DNA from: UBA7446 sp965656545
GTDB taxonomy: Bacteria; Bacteroidota; Bacteroidia; Flavobacteriales; Flavobacteriaceae
Direction of reading: 5' to 3'
DNA length: 64,000 nt
Assembly (NCBI GenBank): GCA_965656545.1
Contig: CBFHKZ010000005.1
Span: 1-64,000, forward strand
A program made the translations under genes and the position numbers. Positions 23,336 through 32,002 of this stretch are shown piece by piece. How positions within the stretch are numbered: position 1 is the first letter of the stretch; the number at the start of each line of letters is the position of its first letter. Under the pieces are notes generated by a model. That model saw only the letters and a program-made list of their open reading frames with translations. It had not been told where the DNA came from and searched no databases.

Positions 23336-24321
23336 AAATCCTATACGCAGTTCAGGCCACGGGAAACGGACATATTTGTCGTGCACAAAAATTAGTACCT
23401 GCCCTAAGGCAATTTGCCGATGTGGATGTACTCACCAGTGGCACAGCAGCTGATATTAGCCTTGGTTTTCCAGTTAAATACCATTACAGAGGCTTTGGTT
23501 TTGTTTTTGGCAAGCAAGGAGGGATTCAATGGTCACAAACCATTTTTAGAAACAACCCCATTCGCCTATGCCTCGACATAGCAAAAGTTCCCGTGACCCA
23601 ATACGACCTTGTTATTAACGACTTTGAACCGCTAACCGCTTGGGCATCAAAGCGAAAAAAAGTGCCTTGCATTGCCATGAGTCATCAGTATGCGTTACTT
23701 GCCGAGGTACCAAAACCGTCACGAGTCCCCGCCATCATTCGCTGGGTGCTAAACCATTATGCACCGGCCCAAATGGGTGTGGGGTTTCACTTCAAGCGAT
23801 ACGCCCCGCATATCTTTTTCCCCATCATACGCGACGCAATACGAAACCAGCAAACGAGTAAACAAAACAAGTATACCGTTTACTTGCCCGCTTATGCGGA
23901 CAGCTTTATTTGTTCAATCCTCACCCAAATTCCTCAAACCCAATGGGAAGTGTTTTCAAAGCATTGTACCAAAGCCTATTCGGTTGAAAATGTAAACGTC
24001 CAGCCGCCTAGCGGAACAGCCTTCCAAGCAAGTATGGCAGCGGCAACTGGCGTATTGTGTGGCGCTGGTTTTGAAACGCCCGCTGAGGCCTTGTTTTTAA
24101 AGAAAAAACTATTGGTCGTTCCCATGCGCGATCAGCATGAGCAGCACTATAACGCTGCAGCATTGGCAGACCTCGACATTCCTGTATTATCCAAACTTTC
24201 CAAGCAATCTGTCCCAAAATTATCCGCTTGGGTAGACGATACTGCTGTTCCAAATATTGATTTTCCAGATGATACCAATGCGGCCATTGACTATCTTTTG
24301 AAACTCGCAGCAGCAAAATAA
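23332..24321 (+). CDS. MJ1255/VC2487-type glycosyltransferase
   Basis: This 329-residue GT-B fold protein has an N-terminal nucleotide-sugar-like start (MKILYAVQATGNGHICRAQKL), INDFEPLTAWASKRKKVPCIAMSHQ in the middle, and a C-terminal donor-site loop (GVLCGAGFETPAEALFLKKKLLVVPMRDQHEQHYNA) of the MurG/UGT kind. It overlaps crtI by ATGA, so it is translationally coupled. The acceptor is unknown. Glycosylation of a hydroxy-carotenoid is an attractive guess from the linkage, but the family also occurs away from carotenoid genes. Confidence 0.8.
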   Translation: MKILYAVQATGNGHICRAQKLVPALRQFADVDVLTSGTAADISLGFPVKYHYRGFGFVFGKQGGIQWSQTIFRNNPIRLCLDIAKVPVTQYDLVINDFEPLTAWASKRKKVPCIAMSHQYALLAEVPKPSRVPAIIRWVLNHYAPAQMGVGFHFKRYAPHIFFPIIRDAIRNQQTSKQNKYTVYLPAYADSFICSILTQIPQTQWEVFSKHCTKAYSVENVNVQPPSGTAFQASMAAATGVLCGAGFETPAEALFLKKKLLVVPMRDQHEQHYNAAALADLDIPVLSKLSKQSVPKLSAWVDDTAVPNIDFPDDTNAAIDYLLKLAAAK

Positions 24322-24329
24322 TATTATCC

Positions 24330-24337
24330 TATTTTTG
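24330..24337 (+). promoter_or_regulatory. -7 box of the pirin gene
   Basis: TATTTTTG is a perfect box 11 bp before the ATG at 24349, just after the glycosyltransferase stop. Confidence 0.5.
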
Positions 24338-24348
24338 AAAAAAAAGCA

Positions 24349-25065
24349 ATGGAAACAATCTTTCACCCAGCCGATTCTAGAGGAAGCGCCGATCACGGTT
24401 GGCTTCAAGCCAAACACAGCTTTAGTTTTGCAGGCTGGTTCAATCCCGAGCGCATACAGTTTGGTGCGCTTCGTGTGCTCAACGATGACACCGTTCAAGG
24501 GGGTATGGGCTTTGGCACCCATCCGCACGATAATATGGAAATCGTCACCATCCCATTGCGTGGCGATTTGGAACACAAAGACAGCATGGGCAATGCCGAG
24601 GTGATTCGAGAAGGGGAGATACAAGTGATGAGTGCAGGTACTGGTGTGTATCATTCCGAGTACAACAAAAACGCAGATAGGGAAATCAGTTTGCTTCAAC
24701 TTTGGATTTTTCCCAACCAGCGTGACGTAGCACCACGCTATGATCAAATCCCCATTGACAGCCTTCATAAAAAAAACGAGCCGTTTCAAATTCTATCCCC
24801 TAATCCCGACGACCAGGGCGTTTGGATTCATCAAAACGCTTGGTTTCACATGCTTGATTTGGATGCAGAACACGCCACTTACTATGATCTGAAATCTGAA
24901 GGTAACGGTGTTTATGCCTTTGTCATTGAGGGTGAAGTAGAAATAGGAGAGCACGTACTTGGAAAACGCGATGCCTTGGGTATTACGGAAATTGCTACAT
25001 TTGAGATTACCGCTCACCAAGACACTCAAGTCTTATTGATCGAAGTGCCCATGGTGGTGGATTAA
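24349..25065 (+). CDS. Pirin-family bicupin protein
   Basis: This 238-residue protein is of the standard length for bacterial pirins. The N-terminal cupin carries the metal-site block GFGTHPHDNMEIVTIPLRGD (two His and a Glu) followed by HKDSMGNAEVIREGEIQVMSAGTGVYHSE (the third His). The second cupin (about 140-238) is degenerate, with VIEGEVEIGEHVLGKRDALGI. Some family members are quercetin 2,3-dioxygenases and others redox-linked regulators; the role here is unknown. It has its own -7 box and is followed 10 bp later by the HMA-MauE gene, probably on the same transcript. Confidence 0.9.
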   Translation: METIFHPADSRGSADHGWLQAKHSFSFAGWFNPERIQFGALRVLNDDTVQGGMGFGTHPHDNMEIVTIPLRGDLEHKDSMGNAEVIREGEIQVMSAGTGVYHSEYNKNADREISLLQLWIFPNQRDVAPRYDQIPIDSLHKKNEPFQILSPNPDDQGVWIHQNAWFHMLDLDAEHATYYDLKSEGNGVYAFVIEGEVEIGEHVLGKRDALGITEIATFEITAHQDTQVLLIEVPMVVD

Positions 25066-25075
25066 AACGCTCCAA

Positions 25076-25765
25076 ATGAAAAAACAAACCCTTACGCTTT
25101 TTGGTATGACCTGCACAGGTTGTGAAGCAGCTGTTGTTGCGGCTGCGCTTGAAATAGCAGGCGTATCCAAGGCAGTAGCCGATCATAAAAAAGACCAACT
25201 AACAATATGGGGCCAAACACCCGTTTCAACCGCAGCTCTTAAAGCTGCACTGCCTAAAAAATATGCACTTATGGATGATGCAGTAGCGCAAGCACCATCC
25301 AAGCTTAAACAACTCTTTCCGCTGTTTCTGATCTTTGGATTTATCATTGACACAACTGTTTTGATTCACTGGCCTGCGTGGAACATGACAGCCATGATGC
25401 ATGATTTTATGGGGATGTTTTTTATGGTATTTTCATTTTTTAAGCTGTTGGACATAAAGGGATTTCAAGCCAGTTTTAGCATGTATGACCCACTGGCTGC
25501 TGCATGGCCAGCCTATGGATTCATTTATCCTTTTATAGAATTTGCCTTGGGCGTGTGCTATATCCGTGATTTTGTTCCGGACTGGGTGTTGTGGATTACC
25601 ATTGTTATTTTGGGCATCACCACGGTAGGCGTTGTTAAAACCTTGCTAAAAAAGCGCGCCATTCAATGTGCTTGCTTGGGTAGTGTGCTAAAGCTTCCCA
25701 TGACAGAAGCCACCTTTATCGAAAATGCCATCATGATTGTGATGGCTGGGAGCCTGCTGCTATAA
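25076..25765 (+). CDS. HMA domain fused to MauE/DoxX-like membrane protein
   Basis: This 229-residue protein has residues 1-65 as a heavy-metal-associated (HMA) domain with the metal motif GMTCTGCE. Residues 78-229 form a four-helix membrane domain of the MauE type: PLFLIFGFIIDTTVLIH, MMHDFMGMFFMVFSFFKLL, YGFIYPFIEFALGVCYI and WVLWITIVILGITTVGVV. The CACLGSVLKLPMT cysteine motif lies before the last hydrophobic stretch. MauE-like proteins pass electrons or help form disulfides in the periplasm. The fusion suggests metal-linked (copper-type) redox delivery; that is inference. Its last 6 bp overlap the convergent flavin reductase gene. Confidence 0.82.
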   Translation: MKKQTLTLFGMTCTGCEAAVVAAALEIAGVSKAVADHKKDQLTIWGQTPVSTAALKAALPKKYALMDDAVAQAPSKLKQLFPLFLIFGFIIDTTVLIHWPAWNMTAMMHDFMGMFFMVFSFFKLLDIKGFQASFSMYDPLAAAWPAYGFIYPFIEFALGVCYIRDFVPDWVLWITIVILGITTVGVVKTLLKKRAIQCACLGSVLKLPMTEATFIENAIMIVMAGSLLL

Positions 25766-26287
25766 TTGCTTAACGAATATTTCCAAGGCTTCATTAAAAG
25801 CAGCAAGATGCGTTGCATCAGTAATTCCCTTTTTCTCATCAAAGGTTTCCTTGTATGAAGGCAACGCAAAACATGGAATATTGGGCATGTCTCTAGAGAG
25901 GCGTACATGCGCAAGTTCTAGAACGGTTTTCCCGCCACGCACACCCGTTGAGGTGGACAATAAAAATAGGGGTTTTCCACACCAAATGGGTTTCTCAAGT
26001 CTTGAAATCCAATCGAAGATGTTTTTAAAAGCGGTTGTGTAAGCTCCGTTATGCTCAGCAAAAGAAATGATAATACCATCACTAGCTTGCAGTGCAGCCT
26101 TAAAGGCATGTGCCTTTTCGGGAATGCCTTCTTTTTCACGATCGGTGCTGTAGAGTGGCATTTCATAATCGTTTAAATCCAACAAATTAATATGGGCATT
26201 GGGCACTTGCTGGGCAGCAAAGTGCGCCAGTTTTCGGTTGATGGAGTTTTGGCTCGAACTCGCACCAAAGGCGACGATATTAGGCAT
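25760..26287 (-). CDS. NADPH-dependent FMN reductase
   Basis: This 175-residue flavodoxin-fold protein has the N-terminal FMN phosphate loop GASSSQNSINRKLA (about 6-19), SFAEHNGAYTTAFKNIFDW (about 80-98) and LLSTSTGVRGGKTVLE (about 109-124). Such enzymes reduce free or bound FMN with NAD(P)H; many also reduce quinones or azo dyes. It is the last gene of the TonB receptor-phytase operon, 3 bp behind the 168-aa gene, although its function has no evident link to phytate. It converges on, and overlaps by 6 bp, the HMA-MauE gene. Confidence 0.88.
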   Translation of the reverse strand: MPNIVAFGASSSQNSINRKLAHFAAQQVPNAHINLLDLNDYEMPLYSTDREKEGIPEKAHAFKAALQASDGIIISFAEHNGAYTTAFKNIFDWISRLEKPIWCGKPLFLLSTSTGVRGGKTVLELAHVRLSRDMPNIPCFALPSYKETFDEKKGITDATHLAAFNEALEIFVKQL

Positions 26288-26290
26288 AGC

Positions 26291-26797
26291 TTATTTTTTG
26301 GCTAAGATACGTATCCTTGCTTGAAGCGATGCAATAGGAATGCGTGATAAAGATTCTACAATGAGGTCGTAGTCGTGCTGTAGTGCGGGTGTTTTAAGGT
26401 CGTATAGGGCCTGTAAACAATTCACACGAAAAATACGCGAAGCGTGATTTTTGGAAACCCATTCCGATAGGGTAGCCCATACTACTCCGAGTGTTTTTTG
26501 ATCTAATGACAACTGACCTATAAATAAGGGAAATTGAAAGGGAAGGGCTTTCGGATTGTACTGAAGTAGGTCTATAAGTGTAGTTTTATAATCGTTGATA
26601 GCAATGCGATCTTCCTTTATAAGTTGGCCCAACGCATCTGCGGCTTTAAAGGAACAATAGGCATCGTCTTTTCCAATATATAGGAGAAGTTTTGCAGCTA
26701 ATGCTTTAGGGGCATAGCCATTTAAAAGAGGGGTAAGTTCTACCTTTTCATTTTTGACCCCTTGTTTTAGATAACTTGTAAGGTCAAAGGCACTCAT
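26291..26797 (-). CDS. Helical-repeat protein, function unknown
   Basis: This 168-residue soluble protein has no signal peptide. It looks like a short HEAT-type helical solenoid (LAAKLLLYIGKDDAYCSFKA, LGVVWATLSEWVSKNHASRI, RVNCLQALYDL, DLIVESLSRI). No catalytic motif is visible. Its start overlaps the stop of the lipoprotein gene by 4 bp (ATGA), and the flavin reductase follows after 3 bp, so it belongs to the phytase operon. Its family is unknown to me. Confidence 0.7.
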   Translation of the reverse strand: MSAFDLTSYLKQGVKNEKVELTPLLNGYAPKALAAKLLLYIGKDDAYCSFKAADALGQLIKEDRIAINDYKTTLIDLLQYNPKALPFQFPLFIGQLSLDQKTLGVVWATLSEWVSKNHASRIFRVNCLQALYDLKTPALQHDYDLIVESLSRIPIASLQARIRILAKK

Positions 26798-27639
26798 TCG
26801 ATGGTAAGCTTAGCCAAGAAAGCCTTGTAAGTTTTTGTTTCTTCGGATGTAATCCAAAAGGTTTTGGCATCTATAATGCTTATTGCTTCAATTTGCGCCC
26901 CATTAAAATCAAGGTCATATTGAGAGATATTGGCATCCGCTACGGCAGACAGCGAGAAGTTATCGATCACATATAAATACTGGTTATCGTCTCTTCTGTA
27001 GCCTGTCAATGCCAAGGTTTTACTCTCTTGGTGGTAATCAGCCCCTGTTATCAGCGATCCAACAGCCAAAGACCCCATTTTTGTTGCAGGCCCTCCTGAG
27101 GGCGAAATCACATAAACCTCGGAGGTAAGCGTACTCCGATTTTTGGTAAAAACCACTATTTTATTTTCGACAACGACAATGCCTTCCGCATCAAAGTGAG
27201 TGGCCTGCTGAAAGTCAAAATTATCTTGCTCTGGATAATGAAAGGGAATGGAATCTAAAGTGGTAGCACCTCCATTACTTAAGTCTATTTCTAAGAGGTG
27301 TAGGTTTTTTCGGGTTCCGAAATTATTTCCCATATCAGCAACAAGCATGTTGCCGTTGACAATTGTCATGTCTTCCCAGTCAATGTTGGTTTTGGAGGTA
27401 TCTCTTTTGTCTAGGAGTGCTCCTTTGGTGCTTATGGCGTAAAGCGCAGCTTCGTTTCCAGAATCGTTTAGGGTCCAAAGGGTGTCATTGAGCATGGCAA
27501 GCCCCGAAGTCTCTTCGAGGATATCAGGCAGATTGTATTTTTCTACAGTCTTAACGATAGGTTCTTCGTTACTAGAATTGTTTGCTGATTGGCAGCCAAT
27601 GAGCGTGCTAAAGGCTAAAAAAACAAAAAGTATTCTCAT
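26794..27639 (-). CDS. Beta-propeller lipoprotein (SdiA-regulated-like), function unknown
   Basis: From the ATG at 27639 the protein has 281 residues and begins MRILFVFLAFSTLIGC, a good lipobox. A longer frame to 27669 would add ten residues before the signal and is rejected. The mature part is a beta-propeller with LEETSGLAMLNDTLWTLNDSG, WEDMTIVNGNMLVADMGNN and ATHFDAEGIVVVENKIVVFTKN repeats, as in the SdiA-regulated/esterase-like propeller families. The ATG overlaps the phytase stop (ATGA), so it is made with the phytase, and may help it at the cell surface (inference). Confidence 0.8.
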   Translation of the reverse strand: MRILFVFLAFSTLIGCQSANNSSNEEPIVKTVEKYNLPDILEETSGLAMLNDTLWTLNDSGNEAALYAISTKGALLDKRDTSKTNIDWEDMTIVNGNMLVADMGNNFGTRKNLHLLEIDLSNGGATTLDSIPFHYPEQDNFDFQQATHFDAEGIVVVENKIVVFTKNRSTLTSEVYVISPSGGPATKMGSLAVGSLITGADYHQESKTLALTGYRRDDNQYLYVIDNFSLSAVADANISQYDLDFNGAQIEAISIIDAKTFWITSEETKTYKAFLAKLTIE

Positions 27640-28658
27640 GGAATTAAGTGCGGTTGAATATGCGTCCAATTTACGTATTTAAAATTTTGCGGTTTGTTAC
27701 CGTTTTCGCCGTCTTGCACAATGAGTAGTCCATTAGGGAATGTTGGTGTTTTTAGACTAGAAACTTCAAGTCCGTCGGTTTCTTGCACGCCGTCCACAAC
27801 ACCATCTTTGATTTGAATAATCGTCACGAGTTCTAGCGTTACCCGATCAATAAATGCATAGGCATTTGATCCTTGTACAGACATGACAATCCATCCGCTG
27901 CCGTCTTTGTTTTCACGAAGGGCAAGCCCTTCAAAGTCAGCTTTTAGTTTATCGTTATCTACCTTTAAAATCATGGTTTTTTCATCCGCTTGCCAAGGCA
28001 ATGCGTTTAACTGCCACAGCCCGCGCTCTTCCTCAGCGACATATAATTTTTTATTGGTTGGGTCAACCACAAGTCCTTCGACGGTTTTGCCAAATTTTAG
28101 CTTGCGGGCCAATGAAATTTGCGCCGTATTTTCTTTAAGCCCCACTTGATACTGCCATACTTTTCCCCTCTTTGTACTGATAATAATATAAGGCTGTTCG
28201 CCAAGATAGGTGGTAATGCCATAGACTTCTTTCAAAGGCACTTTAATGTCATGAATGTGTGTCAGTGTTCCATCTGGGTTGAGAAATGCAAAAGTTATGG
28301 TCTCTCTTGTGCGATTAGATGCACAAATCAGTGGCAGGTCATTTTTGAGCATGTTGTTTGGCAAAAAAAGCGCCACATTATTGGGTCTGCCCACTGGATA
28401 TTGGTGTAGTTTTTTTCCTTGCAGGTTGTAGGTGATAAGCCCATATTTTTTATCTGTTGCCACCACAATAGATGCTGTAGCGTCGTTGGGGTTTTCCCAA
28501 ATACAGATGTCGTCTGCAGCATCGTCATAAGACACAACGGCTTCGGTTTCGAGGGTGGCTTCAACTTGGGGAAAAGCAAAAGAGCGAACCGAAGTCCGCT
28601 CTTGTGCCATTACTGTGAAACCCACAAAAAGCGTGAAGATTCCAGGGATGTAATTCAT
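27636..28658 (-). CDS. Beta-propeller phytase (3-phytase-like)
   Basis: This 340-residue secreted enzyme has a signal peptide (MNYIPGIFTLFVGFTVMAQ) and the six-bladed BPP fold. The calcium/phosphate site block DDAADDICIWENPND (about 45-59) and the ATDKKYGLITYNLQGK blade are diagnostic. Further blades show VEGLVVDPTNKKLYVAEEE and FEGLALREN. BPPs release phosphate from calcium-phytate. The start codon shares a base with the stop of the TonB receptor gene (TAATG), and the downstream lipoprotein overlaps its stop (ATGA). The organism therefore couples a receptor and an exported phytase, consistent with phosphate scavenging from inositol phosphates. Confidence 0.9.
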   Translation of the reverse strand: MNYIPGIFTLFVGFTVMAQERTSVRSFAFPQVEATLETEAVVSYDDAADDICIWENPNDATASIVVATDKKYGLITYNLQGKKLHQYPVGRPNNVALFLPNNMLKNDLPLICASNRTRETITFAFLNPDGTLTHIHDIKVPLKEVYGITTYLGEQPYIIISTKRGKVWQYQVGLKENTAQISLARKLKFGKTVEGLVVDPTNKKLYVAEEERGLWQLNALPWQADEKTMILKVDNDKLKADFEGLALRENKDGSGWIVMSVQGSNAYAFIDRVTLELVTIIQIKDGVVDGVQETDGLEVSSLKTPTFPNGLLIVQDGENGNKPQNFKYVNWTHIQPHLIP

Positions 28659-31177
28659 TATAAATCTATTTTAAGACCTAAGTTCCAACTCATTTGGTAG
28701 TACTCAAGTTGCATCGTTTTTTCTTTGCTTCCTTGGTAGTAACGCAACGGTTGATTAGTTAGGTTTTTAGCTTCAGCAAATAAACGAATTTTATCCGTTA
28801 GGTTGTATGATGCGTTAAGGTCTAAGAACTTTTGCTCGTCATAGTAACGATCTTCCCAAGCGTCTCCACCTAGCTCATCAAGCTGCTCGCCAGCGTAGTT
28901 ATACGACGCTCTCACAAAAAATTTGTCTGTCTCATAAGCCAACGAAACATTGTACATGTTCTCAACGGCACCGGCAAGGGGTACATCATTTCTACCATCT
29001 ACGCTATCCGTTTCAGAATCTGTGAACGTGTAGTTAGCTGCTACATTAAGATTATCGATTAGCTCTTTTTGAATAGCCAATTCAATTCCAAAAACGCTTG
29101 CGCTTTTACCGTTTCTTTTTTGTGTAAACTTATAGTCTGTATTACCCGCATAAGTGTACCCATCAGTGGAGTAGGTGTAAATCCAGTTGTCAATGGATTT
29201 GTAAAACAAACCACCCGAAATAATCCCGGTATTTCCGATATATTTTTCAGCCATAAGGTCGAAGTTGTTTGCTTGCGTAGCTTCAAGTTCAGAATTTCCA
29301 AATTCAACTTCCGCATCATCAGAATTTGAATATTGGTAAGGTACTAGATCATAGTAATCAGGTCTAGCTAAAGATCGTGAGTAAGCGATTGTCACGTTTA
29401 AATCGTTAGAGAAATCGTGTCTAATATTTATACTTGGCAAGAAATTAGTGTAATCTTTACCACCTGAAGTTTCTGAGATATCAGCAGGCGTTTTACCTGT
29501 TTTTTCATCAAAAATCTGACCTACGTAGTTCAGGTCTGTTTGTTCGATACGAACACCTGCCACTATTGTAGTTTTGTCACCAATTTTATTCGTTGTCATG
29601 ACATATCCAGCCGTAATGGTTTCATCTGCGTTGTAGTTTGCACCAGCAAATTCGTCCATTACATAGCTGTCAAAATTGGCTCCATCTGCACCACCCAGCG
29701 TAAGACCACCTAAGTAACGTGCATCCATAAAGTTACCAATTACATATTTGCTTCCTGGCTCGTAGCTTTCTACGTCAGCACCAAAAGTTGGAACTAAGTT
29801 TAGGTTACCTAAACCCATGTCGTGCTCATACCAAACGTCGTCACGCATTTTGGACTGGTCTTTATATGCCGCACCAAACTTAAGTGTAGAAGCTTCTGCG
29901 TAAGGCAACTCAAAGTTGATTTTGAATTGGTTGTTTTTTTCATCTGTGTACTTCTGTGCCTCTTCTGTTTTTTTGTATTTAAAACTGCTGTCTGCATTCC
30001 AAGAATCATCTGCGAAGTTTAAGTATGGACGCTCAAGGTTAGAAATATCCCAAGGAGTTCCGTTTGCATTTGCAGTATAAGGTACTGGATCGTATTGGTA
30101 ACGTGTGTAACGCTCATCAGGACGGTGTTCACTTGCTTTGGCTGTAGAAACTTTCCAGTCAATTGATAACTTTCCAGCTTGGTGCTCACCTCCTAAAGTA
30201 TATTTTTCTAATCGTTGATCTTCTAAACGACGCGCATCGTTTTCATCGTTGTCTATACCTCCTTTTGTTTGTTTGCGGATGGTAAGTTCTTCGTCTTCAT
30301 AAATTGCTCTCCAACGGAAACGGTTTTCCCAATCATCACGGTGGTTATATATTGATTTAAAATACAAATAATTGTTTTCGTCAATGTTGTAATCAAGATT
30401 TAATGAAGCAGAGCGTCGTGTACGCTTTACATCATAACGACGAATATCCATTTCTTCAATTTCACCTTTGTTAACATCTGTCCAATCTGCTGGGTCGTTC
30501 CAAGCAAACTCAACATTGTCTGAACCGTAGTCACGTGTTTGGATCGTAGAGCTAAAGGTGTAGCTAAATTTGTCAGATAGTTTATCTGCAACAACAACGG
30601 CAAAGTTTGAACTGCTTCCTCCGCTACGAATTGGGTTTCCACCACCACCCACAGTAAGTGATGCACGAAATTCGTTCGGGTTAGAGCGTGTGATTAAGTT
30701 TACAGAACCACCAATAGCGTCTCCTTCCATATCAGGTGTTAGCGATTTTTTCACAACAATCGCCTCAATCATATTTGTTGGTATGAGGTCAAGTTGAACG
30801 TTTCTGTTGTCTCCCTCAGCAGAAGGCAAACGATCGCCGTTTAAAGTTACAGCGTTCAACTGCGTACCAAATCCACGCATTACAATATTACGTGCTTCAC
30901 CTTGGTCGTTTTGAACACTTATACCAGAGATCCTGCGAAGTGCTTCACCGACATTGTCGTCTGGGTATTTACCTGCTTGGTCAGCGGTAACAACATTTGT
31001 TATGTTTAAGTTTTTCTTTTGCTGTTTTAGCGCTTTGGATAAACTTCCAAAATAGCCATCAACGACAACTTCCTCTAGTGATGTAACTGCAATAGAGTCT
31101 TTTTTTTGTTCTTTTTCTTGTGCTTGCAGCATGATTCCGCCAAGCAAAAATGTAAGTAGTAATTTATTGATTTTCAT
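28658..31177 (-). CDS. TonB-dependent outer-membrane receptor of the phytase operon
   Basis: From the ATG at 31177 the protein has 839 residues and a signal peptide (MKINKLLLTFLLGGIMLQAQ). A frame extending to 31210 lacks a better start. The plug domain (about 45-165) has VVTADQAGKYPDDNVGEALRR and VQNDQGEARNIVMRGFG. The 22-strand barrel follows, ending MSWNLGLKIDL. It lacks the N-terminal carboxypeptidase-like domain of SusC proteins and has no SusD partner. This subgroup is often beside phytase genes in Bacteroidetes and Alphaproteobacteria. It probably imports inositol phosphates or a released product; the exact ligand is not known. Confidence 0.88.
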   Translation of the reverse strand: MKINKLLLTFLLGGIMLQAQEKEQKKDSIAVTSLEEVVVDGYFGSLSKALKQQKKNLNITNVVTADQAGKYPDDNVGEALRRISGISVQNDQGEARNIVMRGFGTQLNAVTLNGDRLPSAEGDNRNVQLDLIPTNMIEAIVVKKSLTPDMEGDAIGGSVNLITRSNPNEFRASLTVGGGGNPIRSGGSSSNFAVVVADKLSDKFSYTFSSTIQTRDYGSDNVEFAWNDPADWTDVNKGEIEEMDIRRYDVKRTRRSASLNLDYNIDENNYLYFKSIYNHRDDWENRFRWRAIYEDEELTIRKQTKGGIDNDENDARRLEDQRLEKYTLGGEHQAGKLSIDWKVSTAKASEHRPDERYTRYQYDPVPYTANANGTPWDISNLERPYLNFADDSWNADSSFKYKKTEEAQKYTDEKNNQFKINFELPYAEASTLKFGAAYKDQSKMRDDVWYEHDMGLGNLNLVPTFGADVESYEPGSKYVIGNFMDARYLGGLTLGGADGANFDSYVMDEFAGANYNADETITAGYVMTTNKIGDKTTIVAGVRIEQTDLNYVGQIFDEKTGKTPADISETSGGKDYTNFLPSINIRHDFSNDLNVTIAYSRSLARPDYYDLVPYQYSNSDDAEVEFGNSELEATQANNFDLMAEKYIGNTGIISGGLFYKSIDNWIYTYSTDGYTYAGNTDYKFTQKRNGKSASVFGIELAIQKELIDNLNVAANYTFTDSETDSVDGRNDVPLAGAVENMYNVSLAYETDKFFVRASYNYAGEQLDELGGDAWEDRYYDEQKFLDLNASYNLTDKIRLFAEAKNLTNQPLRYYQGSKEKTMQLEYYQMSWNLGLKIDL

Positions 31178-31315
31178 TATAATTATAGTTTTAACAAATA
31201 ACAGCTTCATGTATTAATTGAAACTAACGCGAAGTTTAATTCTATTTGAACAGTTTGTTAGTTAAACCGCATTGAAACTTTAAGGCATTGTTAATTGACA
31301 TTTCACAATTACCCC

Positions 31316-31323
31316 TATCTTTA
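31316..31323 (+). promoter_or_regulatory. Likely -7 box of the carotenoid operon
   Basis: TATCTTTA matches TAnnTTTG except for the last base and ends 4 bp before the ATG at 31328, which would give an almost leaderless transcript. Confidence 0.35.
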
Positions 31324-31327
31324 ACAC

Positions 31328-32002
31328 ATGGGGCAACAGGTGGTTTTAAGTTTTTTTTCTTACGATAAAAACAAGTTTTGGGCATTCACCCAAATGCAAC
31401 GCGCCATCCCACAATTACAACAGCAACCTGGTATACAGTTTTTCAGAACCCTTGGTACAGGTGCCGGTTTGGGCTTTAGCCTATGGCCTGACTTTTCGAC
31501 CTATGCACTGCTTACCATTTGGGGGTCTGAAGCAGCGGCCACAGCTTTTTTGGATACAAGCGCGCTAATGGAAACGTATGTGTCTAAATCAGCATCTCAA
31601 AAACATTTTTCATTGCACACCCTTCAAAGTCACGGTCTTTGGGGAAAATCAAACCCATTTGTAGCTGAAAAAAGAGACTTGCAGGATGACGAAAAAATAG
31701 GCATCATCACCAGAGCCACGCTTAGGCCTAGCCGTTTACTGGAATTTTGGCGGGAAGTACCTGCGGCTTCAAAAGCCATACAAAACGCCAAAGGGGTGTT
31801 GTGGTACAAAGGGGTTGGCGAGTGGCCCTTGGTACAACAGGCTACCTTTAGTTTGTGGAACAGTTTGGCAGAAGTAAAAGACTTTGCCTACAAAAGCACC
31901 CATCATGCTGCGATTGTCAAAAAAACACGCAAACGAAATTGGTATAAAGAAGATTTATTTGCACGCTTTGCCGTGCGTCCATTACATTTGAAAGATGACT
32001 AA
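31328..32002 (+). CDS. CrtA-like carotenoid oxygenase (probable 2-hydroxylase)
   Basis: This 224-residue protein of the spheroidene monooxygenase family shows typical blocks: LSFFSYDKNKFWAFTQM, FFRTLGTGAGLGFSLWPDFSTYALLTIW, TRATLRPSRLLEFWREVP and GVGEWPLVQQATFSLWNS. The C-terminal segment (KTRKRNWYKEDLFARFAV) is also diagnostic. In Flavobacterium P99-3 a CrtA-related enzyme hydroxylates C-2 of the acyclic end in myxol synthesis, and the linkage to CrtD- and CruF-like genes suggests the same role here. It overlaps the next gene by 8 bp. Confidence 0.82.
   Translation: MGQQVVLSFFSYDKNKFWAFTQMQRAIPQLQQQPGIQFFRTLGTGAGLGFSLWPDFSTYALLTIWGSEAAATAFLDTSALMETYVSKSASQKHFSLHTLQSHGLWGKSNPFVAEKRDLQDDEKIGIITRATLRPSRLLEFWREVPAASKAIQNAKGVLWYKGVGEWPLVQQATFSLWNSLAEVKDFAYKSTHHAAIVKKTRKRNWYKEDLFARFAVRPLHLKDD

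Noticed and set aside
31178..31327. Possible phosphate-box repeats (TGTTA/TTAAC) upstream of the phytase operon
   Set aside because: The region is AT-rich, the repeats are irregular, and I have no reliable consensus for this group to compare with.
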